From positions 62,001 to 126,000 of the forward strand of contig RBZT01000499.1 in the NCBI GenBank assembly GCA_003693705.1: a stretch of DNA of 64,000 nucleotides, given 5' to 3'. The notes beneath the pieces are model-generated. The model saw only the letters and a list, made by a program, of their open reading frames with translations, was not told the DNA's origin and made no database searches. A program made the translations under genes and the position numbers. Positions 26,669 to 38,665 of the stretch are shown one piece after another. Origin of the DNA: Polymyxa betae. Its lineage: Eukaryota; Endomyxa; Phytomyxea; Plasmodiophorida; Plasmodiophoridae. Position 1 is the first letter of the stretch. The number at the start of each line of letters is the position of its first letter.

Positions 26669-27498
26669 GTTGGGCTTCGGATAGAGATTCTGATCAGATT
26701 TTTTCCTATGGAACTGGAAGACATTTCCCGCAAATCTCAACAGATTGAAGTCCGACTCGCACGCAGTTTTTCCAATTCATTTTCATGTTCGAATTCTGTT
26801 TCTAATTTCTGGTGAGGTTGGTGGTTGGGGAGAATGATCCTTGATCCCATGTCCTTTGGAAAGTACCTTTCGTTAACACTGAACAGATGCTGGAAATTCA
26901 ACTCATCGTTGTGAATTTCATTGCGATTCGTAATTTTTTGCCTTTAATCTTTCATAGACCACTACAACCAGTTTAAGGCGCATTCCCGCTCAACGTGCAT
27001 ATCAGCTTAACAAGGTTAAGCATTGTTAGTAGATATCAAATACGAGTTTGCTAGCGATGGAGACTTAGAATTCGGTAGCGCTGCAAGGGTATGGAACTTT
27101 AAGTAGCCTCTATTCACTTGATTGCCGATCTGGTTCCTGGTATTGTTCGTCATTGCAGAAGTTGTGATCGATCAAGGATTATCGTTTGTGCAATAACATA
27201 TCTAGTTTTAACAGCAATCAGTTTGCTATTGCATATTTTTTTAGGCGTTTGTGAATGTGAAGATCAGCGAAGCTTGCAAGAGACTTACATTAGCCCGCTT
27301 TACATACAATCTTTCTCTTTATCACCCGATTCATGATATTGCAAAAATCTAGCTTCCAACCTTTGATTACTCTCCGAATACTTAAATCGCCTATGAATCT
27401 ATCTGTGATGTGATTGAAGAGCGTATTGATCCAATAATGCCTATCATTTTATAGTTCTTATTAAGCATATGCTTTCCCCTACTGCTATTTGAGCTTCA
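26669..27498. other. 830-bp stretch with no supported gene
   Basis: AT-rich sequence upstream of IMP4. Short ORFs occur (for example + strand 27,118-27,336, with a hydrophobic run) but none shows family similarity or fits a spliced model. It should contain the IMP4 promoter. No RNA gene recognised. Confidence 0.4.
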
Positions 27499-28126
27499 AT
27501 GGCCGAGCCACAGTGCAATCGCTTCTCTAGTGAAGACTACAGTAAAGTTATTGCGTCATGAGAGCCAACCCAGAATAACGTGAATATTTCCAGTCGTTGA
27601 AGACTATTTCCCAAAACAATGAATCGGATGTATGGAGAGAGGGTTTCATTTTATAAAACTTGTAATCCACGTTACATGATCAATCCCCGAATCTCTTAAT
27701 TGACGACGGGTGAGTTCGATGCAGATTGCCATCCACGACGACAGTCCTTCGAAATCCACCATTCTGCCTCAATCAAACTTGGCCGCATGGGCATCGCTTT
27801 TACGTTTGATACGACTGCAACCCTTATGCATGTGGTTACATATCATGGGTGCATGGAAGGCCGCGGATACTCAAAGAAAGTTCTCAGAGAGGGTTGCGAC
27901 ATAACACGTTTGGCCAAACGAAACGTCCTTAGTAAGATGAGTCGTAGTGCCACAAGACAGGTGTAAATCCGCCAAAATAGTTCCCGACGACGGACGTAGC
28001 GAATCAGCCGAACGCGACAACGCGGTCGACGAAGGATTTCAGCGCGGCGATGCCAACAGAGGGTTTTCTGTTGACGCGGCCGTCAGAGCTAAATTTATCA
28101 AGCGACACAAAGTGCGCCGTGTGTGA
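27499..28126 (+). CDS. Hypothetical small protein, tentative three- or four-exon model
   Basis: Not recognised. A spliced frame of about 150 codons can be built. It starts MAEPQCNRFSSEDYSK, then a 49-nt intron (GTTATTGC...TTCCAG), then SLKTISQNNESDVWRE, a longer intron ending GATGCAG near 27,724, an exon of about 70 codons ending RLAKRNVL, a 49-nt intron (GTAAGATG...AAATAG), and a last exon IPDDGRSESAERDNAVDEGF... ending RAKFIKRHKVRRV. Two introns of exactly the local length and matching phases support it; the second intron is weaker. The product is basic and hydrophilic, perhaps nuclear (inference). It lies 138 bp upstream of the SLC19 gene on the same strand. Confidence 0.33.
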
Positions 28127-28263
28127 GTGGCTGCGCCAGACACTGAACGTGTCGCATCCACATTAACGCCGGTCACCTCTATATCTGTGTCTCACATGAC
28201 CGAGTCGCCGACCTCCGTATCATTATTTATCTAAACGAATTGATCTCGGATTGAACCTTTGAT

Positions 28264-30282
28264 ATGACGCCACCGCCTAACAAGAACGACGACCTGCACG
28301 AGACTGTTGTCCATAGCTTTGGTCAGTACCTAATAACAATGATGACTCCCAAGCCGTATCCACTAATCAAAGATTCTACAACAGACGCCGTTAAGAGTAA
28401 AGATGGAGGCGAAGCCGAGTCTGTGTCCGCGTCGGACGCATCTTCGATGTCGGCTCCGGTCGACAAGAAACCACAGAACAATGGTTGGATTTGGATCTCC
28501 GCATTGCTTGTTCTATCGACATTATTCCAATCGGTGACACATATCAACTCGTGATTCTAACATTGGCGCTGAACGATGCGGTGTAGTTGAAACCTTCGGA
28601 ACCTTACATTCCCGGATATTGGACAAATGTCGTCGGTGTCACCAAAGAACAAACAAATGAGGGTTTGGGCCGTCCTTGCTTGCTGTTAATGTTTGTCTTA
28701 TTGCATTTCAGGCCCGCCTTTTAGAACTTATGCTATGACAGCTATGCTTCCCATTGTCTCCTATACTAGCGAATACTTTATTGGCTATGTCCCAGCAATT
28801 GGTACGTGATCATCATTTGAGGGCTGTTGCTTATATTGAGATGATTTACAGTCTTCGGTCTGCTGTGCCGTTGGCTTTGCCAATTTACCTACTACTTCGG
28901 AAACAGCCTGTTCTGGTTAAAAGCATCTTATGCCATCTTCGGCTTGTCACATTCTACCAAGACTATTTATTCAGCGTATGAAATGAAGTCTCTCGAACAG
29001 GATGATGGTCTAAAGTATGATTAGATTTACCTATACTATGGTTCCTGTTCATGTCTTCCACCGTATCACCTCCTACATTCGCAGTGCAAACTTGGTAGCT
29101 CATGTATTGGGTACATACCATATTTGACTTTTAATGCTCTTGGTTAATAATTCTGCAGGTGGCTCTCTTGGTAATTTGATCTATCACTATGCTGAGCCGA
29201 ATGTTGTTGACCAGCCAAAATACTTCTCGTATGCGTTAATGTTTTCGCTCTCTCAGGTGCCCATTTTCTTACAATGTGCCACATCAAGGGACTAAGTTTT
29301 CCATTCAGATATGTGTTGGCTTGGGTGTCCTAGCTTTCATTGTTGCCATTATCTTGAATTACTTCTATAAAGTCGGATCTAGCGATGCACTTGCTAAAAT
29401 TAAACCACCTGCTCCAAAATCTTTCCGAGAAGCTGGGCAACTGTTTCGTGTATGTTACTCTTCTCAATTACTATACATAATCGCCTAAAGGGGTTTTGCT
29501 CACAGCAAATCTACTACAACTCTGAAATATGTATCCTGTCTCTTTGGTTCATTTTCTCGTTTGCCTGTGTGGACGCTATTTGGGACTACCAGTCTATTCT
29601 GTTTGATAAATATACGAAAGGCCCAGATTTTAAAGGATATGTTACTGCTGTAAGTTTGTCGAATGATGTGATTGTTGAGTCTGATTTGCTGTTCCTTAAG
29701 GTTACTCGTCTTGGTTGTGCAGCATCAGCCATCCTTGCTGGTCGCTCGAAACACTTATATGGGAGGTGGGATTCTGCCATAATTGCCATATCTGGTGCTG
29801 CAGTGGCAGTCCTCCAAGGGTGAGCCTATGAGCTTGATATTGAAGTTCTTGTTTAATTCTTCTTTTAGCCTGAGCTCCTACACCAGTAACATCAACTGTA
29901 TTTACGTGTTATTCTTTATAACAATGGCGATCAACGAATTCTGCATATGTGGTGTCACTGCCCAGATCGCTGTAAGGACTCAACGTACGTCAGACTTCCA
30001 TATTGGCATTTGATCACGACTTAACCAAATTCAGAATCATTAAGAGGGATGATCCTGTTGTTGAATATGATCTTTGCCATGATATTCCAGTCAATACTGC
30101 AGGCATTATTTGCGTTTTTCCAATTTGGCGTCCAGGCCAAATACTTGGGACTCTCTGTGTGCATGTTCGCTTTCACAGCTGGAATGCTCATCTACATGTT
30201 TGGACATTGCGCCAACATGTACTTCAGACGCCTACTTGGTGGCGTGCAACCACCTGCAATCAACAACAACGCCAATGTCTAA
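28264..30282 (+). CDS. SLC19-family folate/thiamine-type transporter
   Basis: After a hydrophilic N-terminal tail of about 80 residues comes TM1 (WIWISALLVLSTLFQSVTHI) and then LKPSEPYIPGYWTN...TKEQTNE, the SLC19 TM1-2 signature (xRPSEPYLxPYL ... LTxExVTNEI). Downstream are HRITSYIRSANLVAHVLG, matching the ARVTGYTRAxxLxG segment of reduced folate and thiamine carriers, CVDAIWDYQSILFD (SLC19: NYVQxLWD), GVTAQIA, and a TM10-12 portion (NMIFAMIFQSILQALFAFF, then YMFGHCANMYF). Reads as a 12-helix proton- or anion-coupled vitamin carrier of the plasma membrane; folate versus thiamine cannot be decided. About eight short introns. The stop is followed at once by AT-rich AAATAAATAAAT, a possible polyadenylation region. 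Confidence 0.8.
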
Positions 30283-30394
30283 ATAAATAAATATTATAAG
30301 TTCCCATATGCTTCAGATCAATAATCACGAATTTTTTAAGGTTCCCATAATTAAACTCTTTTTAATCAATCTCGGACAATGTATTACATTCGTA

Positions 30395-31619
30395 TCAAAG
30401 TGCTTTTTTCTTCTTGGACTTTCTGTCGTGGTATTTGGATACAATATTCAAACTAAGGCCTGCAAATACGCCCGCAACGCCAACCCATTGTAAGGAATTG
30501 ATCTTGTTACCAAACCATAACACAGAGAAAAGGATAGTGAAGAACTTTCTAGTTGTGGTGATAGTCTGTTTAGCGCAGATGAATACTGAATCATCCTAGA
30601 AAATAGCCAGATTACCGTCAGAACGAGGGAATCGAACCGAAACATGGTCACAAATATGAAGTTCTGACCAAGCGCACTGAGTAAACAAAATTCAGCGATA
30701 TCCCTCAACACATCGGGATACAGCCTGACAAAATTGATTGCTTCAAAAAAAGTCCCTGGGACAATTCAACACAATCACCGCTTTTGAAGGCAGAAGCAAA
30801 CCTTGTGCGAGCATAGCACCCAGGCACATAGGAATGGCATAAACGTTGGTGCCCAACATCATCTCATGCATACTAGGACGGTGTTTGGCGATTGCTTGCT
30901 CCTACAAGACATTAAAGCAAGCAGCGGCTCTTCTACTAACATACCTGAAGTGGACCAGTAAAACCATCCAAAAGTAAAGAAATAAAAAGCAGCGCTACAC
31001 CTTCGACTCGCTGAATGGATTCGTTCTTACTTCCAGAGGGCTGAAAACCCATAAAGATGGATATGCCCAAAGTAATGAGGAACACCTGAGAGTATTCTCT
31101 TTTACGGTATCGCTTGCCATTAATTAGAACTCCCTAAGTGAAAGGTTCACAAGCTATTTGAAAGCTTCAACTTTTCTTACCATTAACATGACGGGGATCA
31201 TCTTACAAGATTTTCCAAGGACCTGGGTTGGGTAATTGACAAATCGAAGAGCCATATTACTTGAAAGCATTGCACCAATGTACGCAGCTGAAATCATAAC
31301 ATACTGCCTACATATACGTCAACTTGGCAACGATGGCCTTGCAGGATCCGGTTTACTTCATCGGAACAGGAGAAGAGCCTTCCGTATTTTTCGAGCCGCC
31401 AAGGACAGTCTTGATAACGCCGGCTGTGATCGAGTTGCAAATGCATTGAGAGAAGACAAGGAATAGTGAAAACGAGAATCGTTCATTATCAGGCCCGTGC
31501 GGTTTTGTATAAAGCCGCTCTTGAACAACAGCAAACGACAAGAAGCAAGAATAAATCGCTGCCGTGCATCCAACCAAATGCAGAACATCCTGCATATGGG
31601 TGTATGACGGTCGAGCCAT
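30395..31619 (-). CDS. ER nucleotide-sugar transporter, SLC35B1/HUT1 type
   Basis: Starts [20 protein letters not shown] and contains VVQERLYT, the SLC35B1 TM1 end (xLQExITxxxYG), [15 protein letters not shown] (TM2), [42 protein letters not shown] and [20 protein letters not shown], then [15 protein letters not shown]. These are the diagnostic blocks of the UAA/SLC35B family (HUT1, UDP-galactose transporter-related; mammalian SLC35B1 is an ER ATP/ADP exchanger). The C terminus is KSKKKKAL-stop, a KKxx di-lysine ER-retrieval signal, supporting ER residence. Exons are separated by introns of about 45-55 nt. It converges on the SLC19 gene with 112 bp between the stop codons. Confidence 0.9.
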
Positions 31620-32449
31620 TTGCAAATTTCAATCTGAGGTAGAGAGACAGAACCAGAAATAAATTCGTTCTGATTCAGGTGTTAGGCAGATCAGATCAGC
31701 CTTGAAGAAATTCCGCAGGTAGAGGGAGAAGGCCACGCTCTCATCCGTCTCTCACTGATTGCTGACGTGGATTCCGCCTGATCTTGAGAATGTTCCGATT
31801 CTTTTTCTCTACATTATTCAGAGCCAATGCTTATTGAATAGGGTGCTGCATTAACTCTTTGCTGCCGAGTCATCAGGTGTTGGCAGACTTGATTTTAACC
31901 TGCAACAGCATACAGATCAGCAAATACGACGAAGGAGCAGCGAACTTATTCACCATCGATTCATTGCAGCAACTGCGCGTACCAAAAGATCTGTTGCATT
32001 TAAATCTGGGTGGTCCTAGTCAGTCATTGTGACAGATACAAGCTACGATTTGCTAGAAAAGCATGAGCCCAATTCCCTCCCAAAAGACATTAAAGTGCAT
32101 GATCATTCCCAGATGGTCATTCACTGATTGTGACTGGTTTAAATACAGGAGAGCAGAAGATACCTAGAAACTTCATAAAAATGAGCTGAATTTTGGCGCC
32201 ATTTTATTTGAGCAAAGAGGGAAGCTTGGTAGTAAGGTCTCTCCCTTCCTCTTTATACGGAGTTGCGCCCTCTCTATATTCCAGAGACGAAGACAGATCC
32301 CTCAGCCATCGGTGCTGCTCTCCTTCATTTCCCCCCGATATCCATTTCCTTGGCTAGGATTTAGTCTGACATACTCACATTTAATCGGTCCGTATATCTC
32401 TGCTGGGCAGAACAACGGGATTCGTTGGAAGCAACTCGAGTTGTTGCAG
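31620..32449. other. 830-bp divergent intergenic region
   Basis: Lies between the HUT1 and DSN1-like start codons and should hold both promoters. Short ORFs (for example minus strand 32,302-32,529) show no family resemblance. Nothing else recognised. Confidence 0.4.
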
Positions 32450-33934
32450 ATGTCCGCGCGTAGGGATCCTAGACGCAGGTAATAGAAGTTGAATAATTGG
32501 TTGTGGAGCTTGCACGAAATGTTTATCATTTAACATCTATCTTTCTTTGTTAGTTTTTAACTTATGGGAGTATTAGGAGCTTTTTTGATACACCGTCATC
32601 CCATGGGACTGCAGATGATGACTCTGACGAAGAGTCAGCGGTTCCACGAAGGCAAAAGTTAGTTGATTAAATTCGAAATTATTGAAATAACTGAAGCTGT
32701 CTTTTTAGAAGGACGAGACGTGTCAGTGCTGGAGCTAGTACAATCTTTACAACTGATGATGGGTTCCAATATCGTAGGCGGCAAACTCTAATCAATCCAA
32801 ATGTGAGCACATTTCCATATCATACCGACAAAATATCAATCGTTATCATCAGCCGCTAATCAATGTGGATCCGTCTCCAAAGACTTACTCCAAATCAGCA
32901 AACATTAAATCTAAGACACCAAGCAATAACAACACTAAAGGAAAGTCTCCGAAATCACTCAAAAGCCCGTTAAATCAAAACGATATTGAACGGAATGGGA
33001 CGCAGGAGTCTAATGTTGCGTTCGCCAAACGTTTGTCAGATTCAATCAAGTTCCAAAAAATCCCCAAGAAAGTCGACGAGCCCACTCTGTCTAGTTCTGT
33101 ATGTTGGCACATTTGTTTAAGCTGAACCTAAAGATGTTTTTGTGTAGCCGAGTGAGTATCCTGTATATCCGGACACATCTGAGTGGTCTCCAACAATGCC
33201 TGATGACGATGACAGTTCCGCAGAGGTCAAGTTGCTGAACTTCTTAAAACAGCTAGTCTCGTTTGAAATCTGTCAAGCTTCCTGTGTATATTTGAAAGAT
33301 GAACACAAATTCATTACGGATCGAATTGAATCAGTTTGCAAAGCCTCTCTTGCTAAAGCAAATGAAACGGTTCTGAAAATCCTTGACGAGAAGGGACCAC
33401 TAAAGAAACCGAAGGTAAATAGAATCAGTTCAAATTTCAGAGCAATGCTTACTTCTTTATCAGATCCTGCCTAATCCGGCAAATGATGCACTACGGGAAA
33501 AGCAAAAAATGTGGAATGACGTTATTGCTGCAGCTCGTGAAGAGTTGGCAGCTTGGGATGACCTCAAGAACCGGCCTTTGGTTACAGAAGTCGCCCATGA
33601 GGAGTCAGACTGCAAACTTGAAGATTATTTGCATCAGCAGAATTTGCAGCATTTACTAGAACCTATTGAATACCATGTATGCATGCATTAAGTTGTTATC
33701 TCATTTGTCTAACTGTAGCTACAGGAGCCCATTCTCAAAGGATTCCTATCAATCTCTGTAAAAGCCGATAATCTATACAAAGCGGCTCAGGCTTCATCAC
33801 AAGTTCTCACAGAAGCGATGTCGATCCAGGATCAGATAACAAGATGGGTGACACAAAGGGCACTGAAGCCAATACAGAAGACCATTGATCCTCAAGCTGC
33901 CTTATTAAATGTGATCAATTCTAGGGTTATATGA
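32450..33934 (+). CDS. Putative Mis12-complex subunit DSN1/Mis13-like kinetochore protein
   Basis: Spliced reading starts MSARRDPRRRSFFDTPSSHG, followed by an acidic patch, RRQKRTRRVSAGASTIFTTD and YRRRQTL, then a Lys/Ser-rich linker and a helical C-terminal half. That half has EVKLLNFLKQLVSFEICQ, MWNDVIAAAREELAAWDDL, and ILKGFLSISVKADNLYKAAQ followed by QITRWVTQRALKPIQKTIDP. DSN1/Mis13 proteins have N-terminal RRxS Aurora-type sites, a W-containing helical middle and a C-terminal coiled-coil part (xLxxSLxxLxxLxxxAxxxTxxxxxxVxxRxLxP). The layout and several residues agree, but overall similarity is low. The complex links CENP-C to NDC80 and KNL1 at the kinetochore. Five introns of about 50 nt. 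It could be another coiled-coil nuclear protein. Confidence 0.5.
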
Positions 33935-33995
33935 TACGTAACTCAAATATTATCTATAATTTTTATAAATCACCAATAACATTTTATATCATCAG

Positions 33996-36628
33996 TTAAG
34001 CACCTGGTGCTTTCAGACCAAACGTGCCAGGCTGGATCAAATCCTCGATGACAATCTGAGTCATTAGTTTAAGCATAAACTCAGACTCAGCTTGCGATTT
34101 TCCTTTGCATTCGATGTAATACTTTAATTTTGGTTCAGTGCCCGAATTCCGCAATGTGATCATGGTTCCATTCTCCATTCGGTATGTTATCATCTAACAA
34201 CGTTCACTTTAAGTAAACCACGAGAGAAATTGCAACATACTTGGTCAAGAGGGGTGACAGGCAGCTTACTCTTCCCGTTCGGTTCTCCTGAATCAATTCC
34301 CATTGTCACGTCACGAACTGAGCGTATTGGAAAAACTTTAGATCCCATTCTACCAAACTACAGAGCATTATGTGGCAATCAACACAGTAAGTGCTTGAAT
34401 TACCTCAGCAGAACTGCGAAGGCGCTTGAACACATTATCTATTTGTTCTCTGCGGTCGCAAAAGAAGTAGCTGGGCTTCATGCAGAAATACCCATACCTA
34501 TATCAGAATTAACGACCACATCCAGTGTAGCAAAGGTCGCCAAACTTTTCCGATAGAAATTCGATCCGCTGAGAGCAAGTAACTGATTGATAATGATGGA
34601 AATTGGCTAATTCGGCAAACATAGCCGCCATACGAACGCCATCCTAGCGAAAGTTCTCAACACGATTTCACATTGCAGCAATAACGGCTAACCTTGTCGT
34701 AGCTCATATTGCCAGCGAGAAACCCAATCTCAACTTCGAATGCAAACAAGAAGCAATTTCCGGCTTTTTCCTGGTCGATGATTTTATTCCCAATCCATTT
34801 GAATCCAGTCAAAGTATCCTATGATATCGTTAATGTTAAGTGCACAAGCCCAAGTGAAAGTCAGTACAAAAAACTGGAATCCTTCTGATGAGGCCATTGC
34901 GGCTAGGAATTTGCTTGATACACAGCTTGCAACCATGAAAGCGCGCGAACGGTCACACTGGGGATTGTCTTTCAAGTAATTCATCTGCAGCCTAATCAGC
35001 AAGAAACGAGCTATTGAATAAAAAGCATCTCGAACCCAAATCCAATCAGCGAACAACATAGCGATCTCGTTGCCAGTGAAAATGCGCCATTTGCCATCTT
35101 CCCTGCAAAGCATTGATGGCAAACTCTTTCACAACGCACAGCTCACTGTAATTCAGCTACGGCTAAACGATCAGCATCTGGATCATTGGCGAGAATAAGA
35201 GTGGATTTGGTAGCCTTCGCTGTCTTAAATGATAGCTCTAAAGCCCCAGCACCTTCCTCTGGATTAGGAAAAGCAACCTTGCTAACATAAGCGTGCTGAT
35301 GTAATATTCGAAAACACACACTAGCTGACCGTAGGAAATTCAGGATCAGGATGCGCTTGCTCTGCAACCTGTTACATTGCAATTAGCTTTAAGCTTTAAG
35401 CAGAGTTTAAAGATCGAGATGACGAATACTTGGTAAAACGATTGTAGGTTCATGCTTTTGAACGCAGCAGAGGCAGCCTTTAAGCCTACTCCATGCATTG
35501 CTGTATAAGTGACACTAAGAAATCGGATTATTATCTATATAGAGTTGGAATATCGTTATACTTCAATTGAGGGCAATCTCTCGAAGTTGCTCCAAAGCAG
35601 TATGGTTTAGCTGAAATTGTGGAGAAATACTGATTCCACAATCTATCAGTAGGATCATGAACTGTGCAGGAATAAATAGTGGTATATTTAAAGAGAAGCG
35701 AACTATCACCTTTGGAGCTGTCAAAAGCTACGGTCGATGAATCAAACCATGGCTTAAGATTGTCCAGGATAAGAGCAGAAATGTTGCTATCGATAGGAGA
35801 AATGATCTGACAGCAACCTTGTAAACTGAAGTAGATTTGATTGAGATAGATACCTGAGCCCCATTATGCCAATATAGCTTAAATCCATTGTCTTGCTTGG
35901 GATTATGCGATGCTGTAATCATTATACCAATTGCAGTATTCAGGACGACAACACCTTTATAAAGTCAGGCCAATCATACTCTTTTCTAGCTCATTAACCA
36001 ACCAAAGGGTACAAACGGTGTTGGGATCACGTTTTGCATGAAATAAACCCGAACGCCTTGATGTAAAAAGAATTTCGCTGTCAGTTCAGCAAACTCCTGA
36101 TAAATTATACCAGTTTAACCTGCCGATATTACAATCCGCATAACTACCATTGAGTGACGTCTTCCATCAAATCCAATAATAACACCGCGTTCATGAAACG
36201 CATCTATTTCTGTCTGCAAACAATCCATGTTGATACGACATTATGGCATAAACGCGACGAGTACTTTAGCATATTGGTACAGTCCCTGGCAGGTTTGTAA
36301 AATAATTAGAGGATTGAGACAGGAGATTCCAGCTGCGAAATAATGTTGAGATACTTGATTTAGCACGTTTGTTTTGGCCAACCTCCCATTGCAGCGCGTA
36401 ATCCAGCAGTTCCAAATCCTACACGTTTCGAGAATCGCAGCAGCAACAAAGGATGAGTACCTCGCCAGAATTTCATACAGATTTTCAGAAATCGCAGATA
36501 AATTCGCAACCTTCTCGGGTATTATAGATTTCTAAAGCCTCTTTTTTCGACCATTCATCCGGAGCCCACTTAATGTACAGTTCGCATTGCCTTCTAGCAG
36601 CATCTATGATGTCATTCTGCGTCGACAT
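33996..36628 (-). CDS. PGM2: Phosphoglucomutase/phosphopentomutase, PGM2 type
   Basis: Interconverts hexose or pentose 1- and 5/6-phosphates through a phosphoserine. Starts [20 protein letters not shown], then [21 protein letters not shown] 50-nt intron leads into [18 protein letters not shown], the substrate-entry motif typical of PGM2. Further motifs are [20 protein letters not shown] with the catalytic Ser (about 35,870-35,925), [15 protein letters not shown] for Mg2+ binding (about 35,145-35,200), [19 protein letters not shown] for the sugar (about 35,030-35,100), and the phosphate-binding end [20 protein letters not shown]. [20 protein letters not shown] is the PGM2/PGM2L1 version rather than PGM1. 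Many introns. Complete; cytosolic. The stop converges on the DSN1-like gene with 61 bp between. Confidence 0.93.
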
Positions 36629-36809
36629 GACTCCTTTGCAAATGACGATACCCTGTAGAGCGATATACAGAATGAAGGCTGCGTGTTAAGTACAAAAGAT
36701 CATGTCAAGGACTCAAAGGGTGATGATTAAGAGGCAGAGGAGAGCGGCCTCCAGTCCGTGGGTCGAGCGCTTCATTTATCGCATTACGAGATCAACTGGT
36801 CATCGAGAT

Positions 36810-38582
36810 ATGGCCATGTCTCAGGTAGACAGCTATCATGAGCGCGACCGTCATCGCGAGCGTGAACGTGACCGACATCATCGCCGGCCGCGTCGTAGTC
36901 GGAGCCGTAGTGGGGAACCTCCACGACGATCACGAACAGAAAATGGTGGCCGAGCATGGACGCCGCCACCTACTCGGGCGAATCGTGCTCATGCGTCTGG
37001 ATGGGATATTGCTGCTGATGGTTTCTGGCAACGATTTTTTATCATATCCGACGTGATTAACAGTATTGCTCTTAGGTAGTAAGGTTTCCAGCTCTATTGG
37101 TCTAGACTTGGGTCTGCTAGACCCGAATATGAACCCTGAAAGATTGGCTCTGCTCGGATTGGCCACGCCTTTGATCAAGACACCTGTAAACGCTATGGGA
37201 CAGCCAATTATCATCGGCCAGCCCTCCATGCAAGGCCCTGGTGGTGGGCCTAGAGCTGATCGTCAGATGCGACGATTATATGCTGGAAATCTTCCTCATA
37301 CGACTGAACATGATCTTATGCATTTTTTCAATGTCGCTATGAGGACAGCTCTTGGTATCAGCTCTAAGGCACTGCTGTTGGTTATTAATTGATTCAATGT
37401 AGTTGATCAACCCGCCGGCGACTCTGTCGTTTCCGTTTATTTAAACATGGAAAAACGATTCGGATTTATCGAATTCCGGACTGTGGAAGAAGCAACTGCT
37501 GCCTTGGCTCTTGATGGAATTGTATATGGAACCTATCCACTTAAAATTCGTACGTCTCTAGCCTTTCTTTCGAAGCTGTTTCTTAGCAGGGCCATCTCAT
37601 CAGGTCGTCCTAGTGACTACAATCCTAATGCATTTCCCAGTATCACTGGTCCAATTCCCGATATTGACGTGTCCAGGCTTGGTATATTTTGTCCATTTCG
37701 TCCACCAGAATTGAATTAAAAATTTTCCAGGAATTGTATCAACTCAAGTTCCAGATGGTCCTGGCAAATTATTTTGTGGGGGTCTACCCTATGAACTCAA
37801 CGAGGAGCAGGTTTGCTCAGTCGCAAAACGCCTTTTTAGCTATATATCGATTTCTGTCTAGGTCCGCGAACTTCTTGAAGCATACGGTCCTATTAAGGCT
37901 TTCCATCTGGTGCGAGAAAAGGATAGCAATATATCGAAGGGATACTGTTTTTTCGAATATCAGGACCATAGCATATCTGAGGCCGCTTGCCAAGGCCTTA
38001 ACAACCTGCCTGTCAGCTGAGCTCTATTATTTTTTTGTGAACTATGGATCTTACTGTCTGTTAGGTTGGTGATAGGGTGCTCACTGTTCGCCCTGCCTAT
38101 CAGAAGGAAGATGTTGCCCTGGAGCTAGGACTGCCTGTTCCTACAGAACCACCTCAGAACATCGTCAATTCCCGTAATTTGATCGATATAGTTGACATTG
38201 ATTGTCACACGATTGATTACTGTCTTTTAGCATCGAAAGTTATTATCTTGTTGGAGATGGTAACCGAAGCCGATTTAGCTGATGACGATGAATACCAGGA
38301 AATCAAGGAAGATATCGCAGAAGAATGTGGCAAATATGGTCCAGTTCATTCTTGCGTTATTCCTCGGCGAGGACAGCAAGGTACCTTTTTACAAGTCTTC
38401 CTTTTTGCACAGCTGTCCAATTTAATTATTTTTCAGGGTGTGGGAAAGTATTTGTTGCTTTTGATTCGGTTGCATCTGCCAGCAAGGCACGAGACGCCCT
38501 TGCTGGCCGCAGGTTCGCATCCCGAACTGTCATAGCTCAATTCTACAGTGAAGAGAAATTCCACGCAGGACAGTTCAGTTAA
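36810..38582 (+). CDS. U2AF2: Splicing factor U2AF large subunit
   Basis: Binds the polypyrimidine tract at 3' splice sites and recruits U2 snRNP. The start MAMSQVDSYHERDRHRERER leads to an RS/RE-rich domain, then a SGWDIAADGF segment resembling the WDxxPxGF U2AF35-binding (ULM) tryptophan region. RRM1 has RRLYAGNLPHTTEHDLMHFF and KRFGFIEFRTVEEATAALAL, ending PLKIRRPSDYNP. RRM2 has KLFCGGLPYELNEEQVRELL and SKGYCFFEYQDHSISEAACQ with DRVLTVRPA. The C-terminal UHM (EIKEDIAEECGKYGPVHSCV ... VGKVFVAFDSVASASKARDA ... FASRTVIAQFYSEEKFHAGQ) is complete. The mostly 45-60 nt introns here make the 3' splice site recogniser a useful gene for study. An in-frame extension upstream to 36,702 is open but not family-like. 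Confidence 0.94.
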
Positions 38583-38665
38583 ATTGGAATATATCTTTAA
38601 GCATTAACAGTTTGTTATTCTTTCTTACACTTATTCTGTATTTAAGTATGCTTGTTACAATATTT

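Noticed and set aside
30615-30640. tRNA-like B box (GGTTCGATTCCC on the minus strand)
   Set aside because: It lies in the HUT1 exon encoding [11 protein letters not shown]; no A box, acceptor stem or cloverleaf could be paired around it.
36702-36809. N-terminal extension of U2AF large subunit
   Set aside because: Frame is open upstream, but the residues are not family-like and a good Met pair precedes the RS domain.
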